Counted from the first letter of the stretch, positions 34,255-43,108 are shown. The stretch: 64,000 nt of DNA from Bradyrhizobium sp. CIAT3101 (GCF_029714945.1 NZ_CP121634.1:6655001-6719000), one strand, 5' to 3'. The notes: generated from the sequence alone by a model not told the origin. Numbers and translations: made by a program.

Positions 34255-36441
34255 ATGAACAAGCACGTTTCCCCCAAGATGAACCGCCGCGCTTTCGTCA
34301 TCGGCACCGCCGCCGTCGGCACGGGCCTGGCCATCGGACTCGATATCCCCTTCGGCGGCCCCGCCGTGGTCCGCGCGGCCGACGGTTCGCCCGAAGTCAA
34401 TGCCTGGGTCGTGATCAGGTCCGACGACACCGTGGTGATCCGCATCGCCCGCTCCGAGATGGGCCAGGGCTCGCTCACCGGCCTCGCCCAGCTCGTCGCC
34501 GAGGAGCTCGAATGCGACTGGTCGAAGGTCACGACCGAGTATCCGACCCCCGGCCAGAGCGTCGCCCGCAAGCGCGTCTGGGGCGATTTCTCGACCGGCG
34601 GCAGCCGCGGCATCCGCACCTCGCAGGACTACGTCCGCAAGGGCGGCGCCACCGCGCGCGTAATGCTGATCCAGGCCGCCGCCGACGAGTGGAAGGTGCC
34701 GGCGTCCGAATGCACCGTCGACAAGGGCGTCATCACACACAAGGCATCGGGCAAGACCACGACCTACGGCAAGGTTGCCGAGGCCGCGGCGAAGCTGACG
34801 CCGCCGGCCGAAGTCAAGCTCAAGGATCCCAAGGACTGGACCATCGCGGGCAAGGGCCTGCTGCGGCTCGACACCGCCGACAAGACCACTGGCACGATGG
34901 TGTACGGCATCGACATCAAGCTACCGGGCATGCTGAACGCCGCGATCAAGGATTGCCCCGTGTTCGGCGGCAAGGTGAAGAGCTATGACGAGGCCAAGGT
35001 CGCCGGCATGAAAGGCGTCAAGAAGGTCGTCAAGGTCGGCGATTCCGCGGTCGCGGTCGTTGCCGACACTTGGTGGCACGCCAAGACCGCGCTGGAAGCC
35101 CTGCCGATCGTCTGGGACGAAGGCGACAACGCCAAGGTCTCGAGCGAGACGATTGCGAAGTGGCTGGCCGAGGGCCTCGACGATTCGCAGCCGGCCTATG
35201 TCGGCAACAAGAACGGTGACGTGAAGGCGGCAATTGCCGGCGCCGCGAAAAAGGTCGAGGCCGTCTACAACTATCCCTACCAGAACCACGCCACGATGGA
35301 GCCGATGAACGCCACCGCGCTCTACACCGCGGACAAATGCGAGGTCTGGTGCGGGACGCAGAATGGCGAGGCGGCGTTCGCGGCAGTGCTGGAGGCCTCC
35401 GGCCTGCCCGCGGAGAAGTGCGACGTGCACAAGGTGATGCTCGGCGGCGGCTTCGGCCGGCGCGGCATGACGGACTATGTCCGCCAGGCCGTCGCGATCG
35501 CCAAGCAGATGCCGGGCACGCCGATCAAGCTGCTGTGGTCACGCGAAGAGGACATGACGCACGGGAAATATCACCCGATCACCCAGTGCAAATTGACCGG
35601 CGCATTCGATGCCGACAACAATCTCATCGCTCTGCACTACCGCCTGTCCGGGCAATCGATCCTGTTCTCGGTGCGCCCCGAAGCACTGCAGAACGGCATG
35701 GATCCGGCTGCGTTCCAGGGCGTCGCCCAATCCGGCGAGGCCGCGATCGGCTACTCGGTGCCGAACCTCCTGATCGAGCATTCGATGCGCAACCCGCACG
35801 TTCCGCCCGGCTTCTGGCGCGGCGTGAACGTCAATCACAACGCGATCTACATGGAATGCTTCATGGACGAGCTCGCCCATGCCGCAGGCCAGGACCCGCT
35901 CGAATTCCGCCGCAAGCTGATGGGCAAGAACCCCAAGCATCTGGCGGTGCTCAATGCCGTGGCCGAGAAGATCGGCTGGACCACGCCGGCACCGCAAGGC
36001 GTCTATCGCGGCATTGCGCAGGTGATGGGGTATGGCAGCTATGTCGCCGGCGCCGCCGAGATCTCGGTGACCGACGGCAGCAAGATCAAGGTGCTTCGCA
36101 TCGTCGCCTCCACCGATCCCGGCTACGTCGTCAATCCGGCGCAGGTGGAGCGGCAAATCGCGGGCTCCTTCGTCTATGGCCTCTCGGCGCTGTTCTACGG
36201 CGGCTGCACCGTCAAGGACGGCCGCATCGAGCAAACCAACTTCGACACGTTCAATTCGATGCGCATCAACGAGATGCCGAAGGTGGAATCGGTGATGGTG
36301 CCGAGCGGCGGATTCTGGGGCGGCGTCGGTGAGCCGACCATCGGCGTTGCGGCGCCGGCGGTGCTCAACGCTTACTTCGCGGCGACCGGCAAGCGCATCC
36401 GCTCGGTGCCGCTGCGCGACCAGAACATCAGCTTCGCGTAA
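34255..36441 (+). CDS. Molybdopterin-binding subunit of a xanthine-dehydrogenase-family hydroxylase
   Basis: 728 residues with a twin-arginine signal (NRRAFVIGTAAVGTG), so the holoenzyme should be periplasmic. Family motifs: EMGQGSLTGLAQLVAEEL near residue 75; LGGGFGRRGMTDYVRQ near 400; GFWRGVNVNHNAIYMECFMDE near 525. Near the C-terminus is GVGEPTIGVAAPA, whose Glu (about 693) is the base that activates the Mo-bound water. It belongs to the IorB-like branch, whose members hydroxylate N-heterocycles or oxidise aldehydes. The substrate is not readable. It is tightly linked to the [2Fe-2S] gene upstream and to fccB/soxXYZA downstream, an unusual partnership. No cytochrome subunit of the usual IorAB type is fused. 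Confidence 0.93.
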   Translation: MNKHVSPKMNRRAFVIGTAAVGTGLAIGLDIPFGGPAVVRAADGSPEVNAWVVIRSDDTVVIRIARSEMGQGSLTGLAQLVAEELECDWSKVTTEYPTPGQSVARKRVWGDFSTGGSRGIRTSQDYVRKGGATARVMLIQAAADEWKVPASECTVDKGVITHKASGKTTTYGKVAEAAAKLTPPAEVKLKDPKDWTIAGKGLLRLDTADKTTGTMVYGIDIKLPGMLNAAIKDCPVFGGKVKSYDEAKVAGMKGVKKVVKVGDSAVAVVADTWWHAKTALEALPIVWDEGDNAKVSSETIAKWLAEGLDDSQPAYVGNKNGDVKAAIAGAAKKVEAVYNYPYQNHATMEPMNATALYTADKCEVWCGTQNGEAAFAAVLEASGLPAEKCDVHKVMLGGGFGRRGMTDYVRQAVAIAKQMPGTPIKLLWSREEDMTHGKYHPITQCKLTGAFDADNNLIALHYRLSGQSILFSVRPEALQNGMDPAAFQGVAQSGEAAIGYSVPNLLIEHSMRNPHVPPGFWRGVNVNHNAIYMECFMDELAHAAGQDPLEFRRKLMGKNPKHLAVLNAVAEKIGWTTPAPQGVYRGIAQVMGYGSYVAGAAEISVTDGSKIKVLRIVASTDPGYVVNPAQVERQIAGSFVYGLSALFYGGCTVKDGRIEQTNFDTFNSMRINEMPKVESVMVPSGGFWGGVGEPTIGVAAPAVLNAYFAATGKRIRSVPLRDQNISFA

Positions 36442-36494
36442 GAGACGCCGCGGCGGCCATGACGGCCGCCGCGGCATTTGCCTGGATGATCCGC

Positions 36495-37769
36495 ATGACA
36501 ACGCGACCGATGACACGGCGAACTGCCGTGCTCGGCATCACCGCCGCGACCGCGACATTGGCGCGGCCGTCAGTCCTGCGCGCGCAATCGACAAGCCGCA
36601 TCGTCGTGGTCGGCGGCGGCTTCGGCGGAGCGGCCTGCGCCCGCGCGCTCAAGCGCGCGCAAGCGGACTTGCAAGTCATCCTGATCGAACCCAATGCGGT
36701 CTTCACCACCTGCCCCTTCAGCAACGAGGTGATCGCAGGCCTGCGCGACATCGACGCGCAGCAGTTCGACTACGACAAGCTGGTTGCCGAGGGCGTCACC
36801 GTGATCGGCCAGGCCGTGACCACCATCGAACCGCAGCTGCGTAGCGTGCTGACGGCCGATGGCGTCGCCCTGCCCTATGACCGCCTCGTGCTCTCGCCCG
36901 GCATCGACTTCCGCTTCGAAGCCCTGCCCGGCTATGACGAGGCCGCATCGGAAAAGATGCCGCACGCCTGGAAGGCCGGCGCGCAGACGCTGTTGCTGCG
37001 CAGGCAGCTGGAGGCGATGGATGACGGCGGCACGGTCGCCATCGCGATTCCCCCCAATCCCTCGCGGTGCCCGCCGGCTCCTTACGAGCGCGCCAGCCTG
37101 ATCGCGCATTATTTGAAGACCAGGAAGCCGCGCTCCAAAGTGCTGATCCTCGATGCCAAGGACAATTTCTCGCAACAGCGGCTGTTCGAGAAGGCGTGGA
37201 AGGAACTCTACGGCGACATGATCGAGCGCATCGGCCTGTCGCAAGGCGGCCGCGTGACCTCGGTCGATCCCGCGACCAAAACCATCGTCACCGAGTTCGG
37301 CAACTACGCGCCCGATGTCGCCAACGTCATCCCGCCGCAGCGCGCCGGCCACATTGCCGAGATTGCGGGCGCAACCGACGCCACCGGCTGGTGCCCGATC
37401 GATCCCGTCACCTTCGAGTCAAAGCTCGTCGGCAACGTCCACGTCATCGGCGACGCCTGCCTCGGCGGCGGCATTCCCAAATCGGCATCGGCCGCGAGTG
37501 CACAAGGCAAGGCCTGCGCTGCGGCCGTCGTCAATCTGCTCGCCGGGCGCACGCCGGAAGCGCCACGGCTGACCGGCGTCTGCTACAATACGGTCGCGCC
37601 CGGTTACGGCTTCTCGCTCGCCGGCAACTATCAGCCCAGGGGCGACATCTTTGCCGAAGTCGAGGGCGGTGCGACAAGTCCGGTCGATGCGCCGCGCGAA
37701 CTGCGCGCTCGCGAGGCGGCCGAGGCGGAGCGCTGGTTTCAAACCATCACGGCGGACACCTTTGGCTAG
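36495..37769 (+). CDS. soxF: FccB/SoxF-type sulfide dehydrogenase flavoprotein
   Basis: About 424 residues. A Tat signal (MTRRTAVLGITAATATL) is followed by the FAD fold RIVVVGGGFGGAACARAL. Cys residues in FTTCPFSNE and TGWCPIDP lie at the positions expected for the redox disulfide of flavocytochrome c sulfide dehydrogenase, with a further Cys in SRCPPAPYERASL. GNVHVIGDACLGGGIPKSAS closes the FAD site, and the C-terminal flavin-binding extension ends in YGFSLAGNYQP. In sox clusters this protein is SoxF. Several in-frame starts exist (36459, 36486, 36495, 36510) and none has a strong ribosome site; I chose the one giving the most natural Tat leader. The stop overlaps the start region of soxX. 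Confidence 0.88.
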   Translation: MTTRPMTRRTAVLGITAATATLARPSVLRAQSTSRIVVVGGGFGGAACARALKRAQADLQVILIEPNAVFTTCPFSNEVIAGLRDIDAQQFDYDKLVAEGVTVIGQAVTTIEPQLRSVLTADGVALPYDRLVLSPGIDFRFEALPGYDEAASEKMPHAWKAGAQTLLLRRQLEAMDDGGTVAIAIPPNPSRCPPAPYERASLIAHYLKTRKPRSKVLILDAKDNFSQQRLFEKAWKELYGDMIERIGLSQGGRVTSVDPATKTIVTEFGNYAPDVANVIPPQRAGHIAEIAGATDATGWCPIDPVTFESKLVGNVHVIGDACLGGGIPKSASAASAQGKACAAAVVNLLAGRTPEAPRLTGVCYNTVAPGYGFSLAGNYQPRGDIFAEVEGGATSPVDAPRELRAREAAEAERWFQTITADTFG

Positions 37770-38211
37770 ATCGAGGGTCTACATCGCTGCACTGATCGCC
37801 AGTCTCGTGTTGGTCTCCGGCGCGCGCGCCGAGGGACTGGCGCCCTATCAGATCACCGGCGATGGCATCGCGAATTCGCTGACGGGCACGCCCGGCGATG
37901 CCGCGCGCGGACGCGCATTGGTGCTGGCGCGCACGACGACCTGCATCCTCTGCCATTCCGGCCCCTTCCCGGAAACGCGGTTCCAGGGCGACCTCGCGCC
38001 GGATCTCACCGGTGCCGGGAACCGCTGGACGGCGAGCCAGTTGCGGCTTCGGATGGTTGACGCCGCGCGCTTCAACCCGGACACCATCATGCCCTCCTAT
38101 TATCGTGCGGATGGTCTCGTCCGCGTCGGACGCAATTTCGCGGGCAAACCGATATTGTCGGCTGCGGAGATCGAGGACATCGTGGCCTTTCTTGCAACGC
38201 TTCGGGACTAG
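37762..38211 (+). CDS. soxX: Sulfur-oxidising SoxX, c-type cytochrome
   Basis: 149 residues if the start is TTG 37762, which overlaps the end of soxF by eight bases; no ATG or GTG is better placed. A signal peptide (to about ARA-EG, residue 23) leads to the periplasm. The single haem motif CILCH is at residues 61-65, and DTIMPSYY provides the likely axial Met, the hallmark of SoxX. SoxX pairs with SoxA to join a sulfur substrate oxidatively to the SoxY carrier Cys. soxY follows nine bases later. Normal for the family in length and motifs. Confidence 0.9.
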   Translation: MARSRVYIAALIASLVLVSGARAEGLAPYQITGDGIANSLTGTPGDAARGRALVLARTTTCILCHSGPFPETRFQGDLAPDLTGAGNRWTASQLRLRMVDAARFNPDTIMPSYYRADGLVRVGRNFAGKPILSAAEIEDIVAFLATLRD

Positions 38212-38219
38212 GATTGTTT

Positions 38220-38687
38220 ATGCCAACGACGCGACGACATTTCCTGAGCCTTGCCGGCGGCGTCACGGCCGTCGGCGCGATTCCGATCGTCACGCTGCGG
38301 CCGGTCGAAGCAACGCCGGCGATGCTCAACACCGCGATCCGCAACGTCGTCGGCGAAGCGCCAATTCGCACCGGCAAGGTCAAGCTCGACATTCCGCCGC
38401 TGGTCGAGAACGGCAACACCGTGCCGATGACAGTGACCGTCGCGAGCCCGATGACAGCGGACGACTACGTCAAGAGCATCCACGTCTTCAACGAGAAGAA
38501 CCCGCAGCCGAACATCGGTAATTTCTATCTGAACCCGTCTTCGGGCCGCGCCCAGATTTCGACGCGGATCCGGCTCGCCGACACCCAGAAGGTGGTCGCG
38601 ATCGCCCGCCTCTCCGACGACAGCTTCTGGCAGGTCTCGGCGGATATTGTCGTGACGCTGGCCGCATGCACCGAGGAGGTGAACTGA
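38220..38687 (+). CDS. soxY: SoxY-type sulfur carrier with atypical C-terminus
   Basis: 155 residues. A Tat signal TTRRHFLSLAGG starts the protein. The mature immunoglobulin-like domain (MLNTAIRNVVGEAP..., then PPLVENGNTVPMTV) is clear SoxY. The canonical carrier tail is GGCGG, with the Cys bearing the sulfur intermediates on a flexible arm. Here the end reads TLAACTEEVN: a Cys (residue 150) is kept at the expected place, but the glycines are replaced by Ala, Thr and Glu and five more residues follow it. Neither other frame yields GGCGG, so this is not a simple frameshift. TAGGA precedes the ATG. The stop overlaps the soxZ start (TGATG). Confidence 0.88.
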   Translation: MPTTRRHFLSLAGGVTAVGAIPIVTLRPVEATPAMLNTAIRNVVGEAPIRTGKVKLDIPPLVENGNTVPMTVTVASPMTADDYVKSIHVFNEKNPQPNIGNFYLNPSSGRAQISTRIRLADTQKVVAIARLSDDSFWQVSADIVVTLAACTEEVN

Positions 38688-39004
38688 TGGCCGCCCTCAT
38701 CAATGTTCCCGCAAAGGCCAAGCGCGGCGACGTCATCGAGATTCGCACGCTGACTTCGCACATCATGGAAACCGGCTTTCGCCACACCATGGACGGCGCG
38801 CTGGTGCCGCGCGACATCATCACGAGCTTCACCTGCCGCTACAACGGCGCCGAGATCTTTCGTGCCGATCTGTTTCCGGCCATCGCCGCCAATCCGTATT
38901 TGTCCTTCTTCACGGTCGCCAAGGAGAGCGGCAAGTTCGAGTTCGAATGGATCGGCGACAACGGCTATTCGTCCACCGCGTCGGCATCGATCACGGTCGA
39001 ATGA
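38687..39004 (+). CDS. soxZ: SoxZ sulfur-carrier partner
   Basis: 105 residues, typical length. The beta-sandwich pattern INVPAKAKRGDVIEIRTL, HIMETGFRH and FRADLFPAIAANPYLSF is that of SoxZ, which dimerises with SoxY. There is no signal peptide: it travels through the Tat pathway bound to SoxY. The start overlaps the soxY stop by one base and the stop overlaps the soxA start (ATGA), implying translational coupling. The protein shows no unusual feature, in contrast to its SoxY partner. Confidence 0.92.
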   Translation: MAALINVPAKAKRGDVIEIRTLTSHIMETGFRHTMDGALVPRDIITSFTCRYNGAEIFRADLFPAIAANPYLSFFTVAKESGKFEFEWIGDNGYSSTASASITVE

Positions 39005-39780
39005 ATTTGTGGCGCGCGATAGTGCTGGCGGCGCTTGTCGCCACGGCCCCTGCCCTGCTCGCCGGTGAAATCCCGCCCGATGCGCGCCGCTCCGGCTATT
39101 CCTTCATGGGCCCTGACACCCGCGCCATGCAGGATGACGATACCTCCAATCCGGGCATGCTGTTCGTGCTCGACGGCGAGGCGCTGTGGACAAAGAAGAC
39201 CGGCAGCGCGAACAAGGCGTGTGCGGACTGCCATGGCGATGCCAAGAGCAGCATGAAGGGCGTCGCGGCACGCTACCCTGCCTTTGACAAGACCCTCGCA
39301 CGCCCCGTCACGCTCGACCAGCGCATCAACCTCTGCCGCGCCAATCATCAGCAGGCGAACCCGCTGCCTTACGAGAGCCGCGACATCCTGGCGCTGTCCG
39401 CCTTCGTTGCCCACCAGTCGCGCGGCATTGCGATCACCGCGGGCGATGACCCACAACTAAAACCTTTCGTCGAACAGGGCCGCACTCTCTTCATGCAGCG
39501 CGAGGGGCAACTCAACCTGGCCTGCACCAATTGCCATGACGACAACTTTGAGAAGCGCCTCGCCGGCTCGCCGATCACGCAAGCGCAGCCGACCGGATAT
39601 CCGCTCTATCGGCTGGAATGGCAGACGCTGGGATCGCTGGAGCGGCGCCTGCGCAGCTGCATGACCGGCGTCCGCGCCCAGGCCTACGAGTATGGCGCGC
39701 CCGAGCTGGTCGCGCTCGAGCTGTATCTGATGTCGCGGGCCCGCGGAATGCCGATGGAAACGCCGGCGGTGCGACCGTAA
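39001..39780 (+). CDS. soxA: SoxA, dihaem c-type cytochrome
   Basis: 259 residues with a signal peptide (to about LLAGE, residue 22). Two haem motifs are present, CADCH at residue 74 and CTNCH at residue 175, so this is the dihaem form. LRSCMTGVRA near residue 217 carries Cys220, the position of the active-site Cys that becomes a persulfide ligand in SoxA. Together with SoxX it would link a sulfur substrate to SoxY. It is the last sox gene here. soxB, which normally follows and releases sulfate, is absent, as are soxC and soxD. An ABC importer gene begins 75 bases later. Confidence 0.92.
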   Translation: MNLWRAIVLAALVATAPALLAGEIPPDARRSGYSFMGPDTRAMQDDDTSNPGMLFVLDGEALWTKKTGSANKACADCHGDAKSSMKGVAARYPAFDKTLARPVTLDQRINLCRANHQQANPLPYESRDILALSAFVAHQSRGIAITAGDDPQLKPFVEQGRTLFMQREGQLNLACTNCHDDNFEKRLAGSPITQAQPTGYPLYRLEWQTLGSLERRLRSCMTGVRAQAYEYGAPELVALELYLMSRARGMPMETPAVRP

Positions 39781-39855
39781 CGCCCAAATTAGGGCTAGGC
39801 AGGCGTGGAACGGTCGCTAGTATCCCCCCAAATTGAGTCACAGGGAGGAATTAAA

Positions 39856-41181
39856 GTGGCTGACCACAAAATCTCGCGCCGTACGCTTTTGACCGGCACT
39901 GCCGCAGCTGGCGCGCTCAGCCTGACGGGATTGCCGGCGCGCGCTGAGGTGAACTGGAAGAAATATGCCGGGACCAAGCTGGAGGTGATCCTCGCCAAGG
40001 GACCGCGCGGCGATAACTTGCAAAAATACGTAAAGGAATTCACCGAGCTCACCGGTATCCAGGTCGAGTCCGAGCAGATTCCCGAGCAGCAGCAGCGCCA
40101 GAAATGCGTCATCGAGCTCACCTCGGGCCGGCCGAGCTTCGACGTGGTTCATATCAGCTATCACGTGCAGAAGCGGCAGTTCGAAAAAGCCGGCTGGCTT
40201 GCCGACATGACGCCCTTCATGAAGGATCCGACGCTGACCGCGCCCGACCTTGTCGAGAGCGATTTCTCGGCCGCGGGCCTGAAATACGCCAAGAACGACA
40301 AGGGCCAGATGCTGTCGCTGCCCTGGTCGGTCGACTATTTCATCCTCTACTACAACAAGGAGCTCTTCCAGAAGAAGGGCGTTGCCGTGCCCAAGACCCT
40401 CGACGAGATGGTCGCGGCCGCGGAGAAGCTCACCGACCCCAAGGAAGGCACCTTCGGCTTCGTCGGCCGCGGCTTGCGCAACGCCAACATGACGTTGTGG
40501 ACCAACTTCTTCCTCGACTATGGCGGCGAATTCCTCGATGCGAAGGGCAATATCCTGACGGACGGTCCTGAAGCAATCGCGGCGACCAAGCTCTATCAGA
40601 CGCTGCTGACGAAAGTCGCCCCGCCCGGCGTCGCCGGCTTCAACTGGATGGAGTCGATGGCTTCGTTCACGCAAGGACGTTCGGCGATGTGGATCGACGG
40701 GGTCGGCTGGGCGCCGCCGCTGGAAGATCCGGCGGCCTCGCGCGTCGTCGGCAAGGTCGGCTACACCGTGGTGCCCGCCGGACCGAAAGGCCAATATTCG
40801 GCCACCTATGGCGACGGCATCGGCATTGCCGCGGCGAGCAAGAACAAGGAAGCCGCCTATCTGCTCTGCCAGTGGATCGTTTCGAAGAAACAAGGCGCGC
40901 GGCTGTTGCAGGCTGGTGGCGGCGTACCGTTCCGCAATTCGATCCTGAACGATGCGGAGGTCCAGAGCGGCGTCAAGATGCCGAAGGAATGGCTGCAGTC
41001 GGTGATCGATTCCGGCAAGATCAGCAAGCTCGGCCTGCCCGTCGTGATCCCGGTCGCTGAATTCCGCGACATCGTCGGCGCGGCGCTGACGGCGACCCTG
41101 TCGGGTGCCGATCCCGCGACTGAATTGAAGAAGGCCAACGATCAGTACCGGCCGATCCTGGAGCGTAGCGAAAAGGCGTGA
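39856..41181 (+). CDS. ABC importer substrate-binding protein (sugar type)
   Basis: 441 residues from GTG 39856, which is set by CAGGGAGGA seven bases upstream; an in-frame upstream ATG lacks such a site. A Tat-type signal SRRTLLTGTAAAGALSL ends at LPARA. The mature protein is a cluster B/D extracellular solute-binding protein with DVVHISYHVQKRQF, MLSLPWSVDYFILYYNKELF and GRSAMWIDG, the pattern of maltose/polyol-type binding proteins. It starts an operon with two permease genes. Sugar or sugar-alcohol uptake is the family expectation, and the ligand is not identified. Confidence 0.9.
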   Translation: MADHKISRRTLLTGTAAAGALSLTGLPARAEVNWKKYAGTKLEVILAKGPRGDNLQKYVKEFTELTGIQVESEQIPEQQQRQKCVIELTSGRPSFDVVHISYHVQKRQFEKAGWLADMTPFMKDPTLTAPDLVESDFSAAGLKYAKNDKGQMLSLPWSVDYFILYYNKELFQKKGVAVPKTLDEMVAAAEKLTDPKEGTFGFVGRGLRNANMTLWTNFFLDYGGEFLDAKGNILTDGPEAIAATKLYQTLLTKVAPPGVAGFNWMESMASFTQGRSAMWIDGVGWAPPLEDPAASRVVGKVGYTVVPAGPKGQYSATYGDGIGIAAASKNKEAAYLLCQWIVSKKQGARLLQAGGGVPFRNSILNDAEVQSGVKMPKEWLQSVIDSGKISKLGLPVVIPVAEFRDIVGAALTATLSGADPATELKKANDQYRPILERSEKA

Positions 41182-42116
41182 GTGCGTTGACACAATCGGC
41201 TCCGGTCGCGGCACAGTCTGATGCCGCGCCGGAGAAGGAATTGCGGCCCCCGTCCTACTGGCCGTTCGTGGTGCCGGCGCTTGTCGTCGTGCTCGCCATC
41301 ATCATCTTCCCGTGGGTCTTCACCATCTGGATGAGCCTGAACGAGTGGAAGGTCGGCTCGTCGACCACCTTCGTCGGGTTCTCCAACTATCTACGGCTGA
41401 CCAGCGATCCCCGCTTCATCGAGGCGATCGGACATACGCTGGTCTACACCGTGCTGTCCGTCCTGTTGCCGCTCGTGTTCGGCACGTTCTCGGCCGTGGT
41501 GTTTCACCAGAAATTCGCCGGCCGCGGTTTCCTGCGCGGCATCTTCATCATGCCGATGATGGCGACGCCGGTGGCGATCGCGCTGGTCTGGACCATGATG
41601 TTCCACCCGCAGCTCGGCGTGCTGAACTATTTGCTGTCGCTGGTCGGAATCCCTCCGCAGCTCTGGGTGTTTCACCCGGGAACGGTGATCCCTTCGCTGG
41701 TGCTGGTCGAAACCTGGCAATGGACGCCGCTCGTCATGCTGATCGTGCTTGGCGGCCTCGCCGCGATCCCGACCGAACCCTATGAGAGCGCGCAGATCGA
41801 CGGCGCGAATATGTGGCAGGTGTTCCGATTCATCACCCTGCCGCTGATCATGCCTTTCCTGTTCATCGCCGGCATGATCCGCATGATCGACGCGGTAAAG
41901 AGCTTCGACATCATCTTCGCGATCACGCAGGGCGGACCAGGCTCGGCGTCGGAGACGATCAACATCTATCTCTATAGCGTCGCCTTCACCTATTACGACC
42001 TCGGCTACGGCTCGGCGATCGCGGTCGTGTTCTTCCTGTTGATTGTCCTGCTTGCGGCGGTGATGCTCTATGCCCGCCAGCGCATGCTGTGGACTGAGAT
42101 CGCGAGCGACGCATGA
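41178..42116 (+). CDS. ABC importer permease, MalF-like
   Basis: 312 residues with about six membrane helices and the permease-to-ATPase coupling loop EPYESAQIDGANMWQVF near residue 205 (EAA-type motif). The start is GTG 41178, overlapping the binding-protein stop (GTGA). It is a MalF-type inner-membrane subunit that pairs with the next gene. It has a hydrophilic N-terminal tail of about 25 residues before the first helix. Confidence 0.92.
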   Translation: MSALTQSAPVAAQSDAAPEKELRPPSYWPFVVPALVVVLAIIIFPWVFTIWMSLNEWKVGSSTTFVGFSNYLRLTSDPRFIEAIGHTLVYTVLSVLLPLVFGTFSAVVFHQKFAGRGFLRGIFIMPMMATPVAIALVWTMMFHPQLGVLNYLLSLVGIPPQLWVFHPGTVIPSLVLVETWQWTPLVMLIVLGGLAAIPTEPYESAQIDGANMWQVFRFITLPLIMPFLFIAGMIRMIDAVKSFDIIFAITQGGPGSASETINIYLYSVAFTYYDLGYGSAIAVVFFLLIVLLAAVMLYARQRMLWTEIASDA

Positions 42117-42937
42117 CCCCGAAGCAAATCATCGGCAAGATCAGCCTGTGGTTCGCGGTGCTCGTCATCGTGTCCCCGGCGATCCTGTTTTTCCTCTGGA
42201 TGCTGTCGCTCTCGCTCAAATTCGAGGTCGATAACGCCGCCTACCCGCCGGTCTTCATCCCCGAGCATTTCGCATGGAAGAACTATGCCGACGTGGTCGC
42301 CTCCAACCGCTTCGTGACCTATTTCTTCAACAGCTTGATCGTGACCGGGAGCGCGACGGCGCTCGCGCTGATCGTCGGCGTCCCCGCCGGCTACGGCATC
42401 GCCCGCATGGCCGCGCATAAATCCGCGATCGTGATCCTGATCGCCCGCATCACGCCCGGCCTGTCCTACCTCATCCCGCTGTTCCTGCTGTTCCAGTGGC
42501 TGGGACTGCTCGGCACGCTGGTGCCGCAGATCATCATCCATCTCGTGGTGACGGTACCGATCGTGATCTGGATCATGATCGGCTATTTCGAAACGACGCC
42601 GCTGGAGCTGGAGGAAGCCGCCCTCATCGACGGTGCAGGCCGCTGGCAGGTGTTCCGCCACGTCGCGCTGCCGATCGCCAAGCCCGGCATCGCGGTCGCC
42701 TTCATCCTCGCGGTGATCTTCTCCTGGAACAATTTTGTCTTCGGCATCGTGCTGGCCGGGCGCGAGACCCGCACGCTGCCGGTCGCCGTCTACAACATGA
42801 TCTCGTTCGACCAGCTGAGCTGGGGCCCGCTGGCGGCCGCAGCGCTGATCGTCACCCTCCCGGTGCTGCTGCTGACGGTGTTCGCCCAGCGGCAGATCGT
42901 CGCCGGTCTCACGGCGGGTGCGGTCAAGGGCGGGTAG
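42113..42937 (+). CDS. ABC importer permease, MalG-like
   Basis: 274 residues, six membrane helices, with the EAA-type coupling loop ELEEAALIDGAGRWQVF near residue 165. The ATG overlaps the upstream stop (ATGA), so the three importer genes are translationally coupled. The operon then ends at a hairpin at 42958-42984. No ATPase (MalK/UgpC type) gene follows or precedes, so the importer must share an ATPase encoded elsewhere. Confidence 0.92.
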   Translation: MTPKQIIGKISLWFAVLVIVSPAILFFLWMLSLSLKFEVDNAAYPPVFIPEHFAWKNYADVVASNRFVTYFFNSLIVTGSATALALIVGVPAGYGIARMAAHKSAIVILIARITPGLSYLIPLFLLFQWLGLLGTLVPQIIIHLVVTVPIVIWIMIGYFETTPLELEEAALIDGAGRWQVFRHVALPIAKPGIAVAFILAVIFSWNNFVFGIVLAGRETRTLPVAVYNMISFDQLSWGPLAAAALIVTLPVLLLTVFAQRQIVAGLTAGAVKGG

Positions 42938-42957
42938 TCACGCTGTTTTCAATTCGC

Positions 42958-42984
42958 GTGGGAGGCGCTCTTCGTGCCTCCCAC
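42958..42984 (+). terminator. Hairpin after the ABC importer operon
   Basis: A perfect 9-base-pair stem (GTGGGAGGC with GCCTCCCAC) and a nine-base loop, 20 bases after the last permease stop. No long U-tract follows, so termination efficiency is uncertain, but the position fits the operon end. Confidence 0.6.
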
Positions 42985-43108
42985 CTCAACGTGCGCCCGA
43001 ACTCTACTTGGGGTTGACGCGAGGGTTTCCCGCACATACGCTACAAATCGTAGCATTAACAACGTGACCAAAAGCGCGCCTGCATACGAAAAGCCAGCGA
43101 GACGCCAA

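Noticed and set aside
38660..38690. A frameshift hiding a normal GGCGG tail in soxY
   Set aside because: The two alternative frames across the 3' end do not encode GGCGG, and the stop/start overlap with soxZ is the tight coupling expected of an intact pair.
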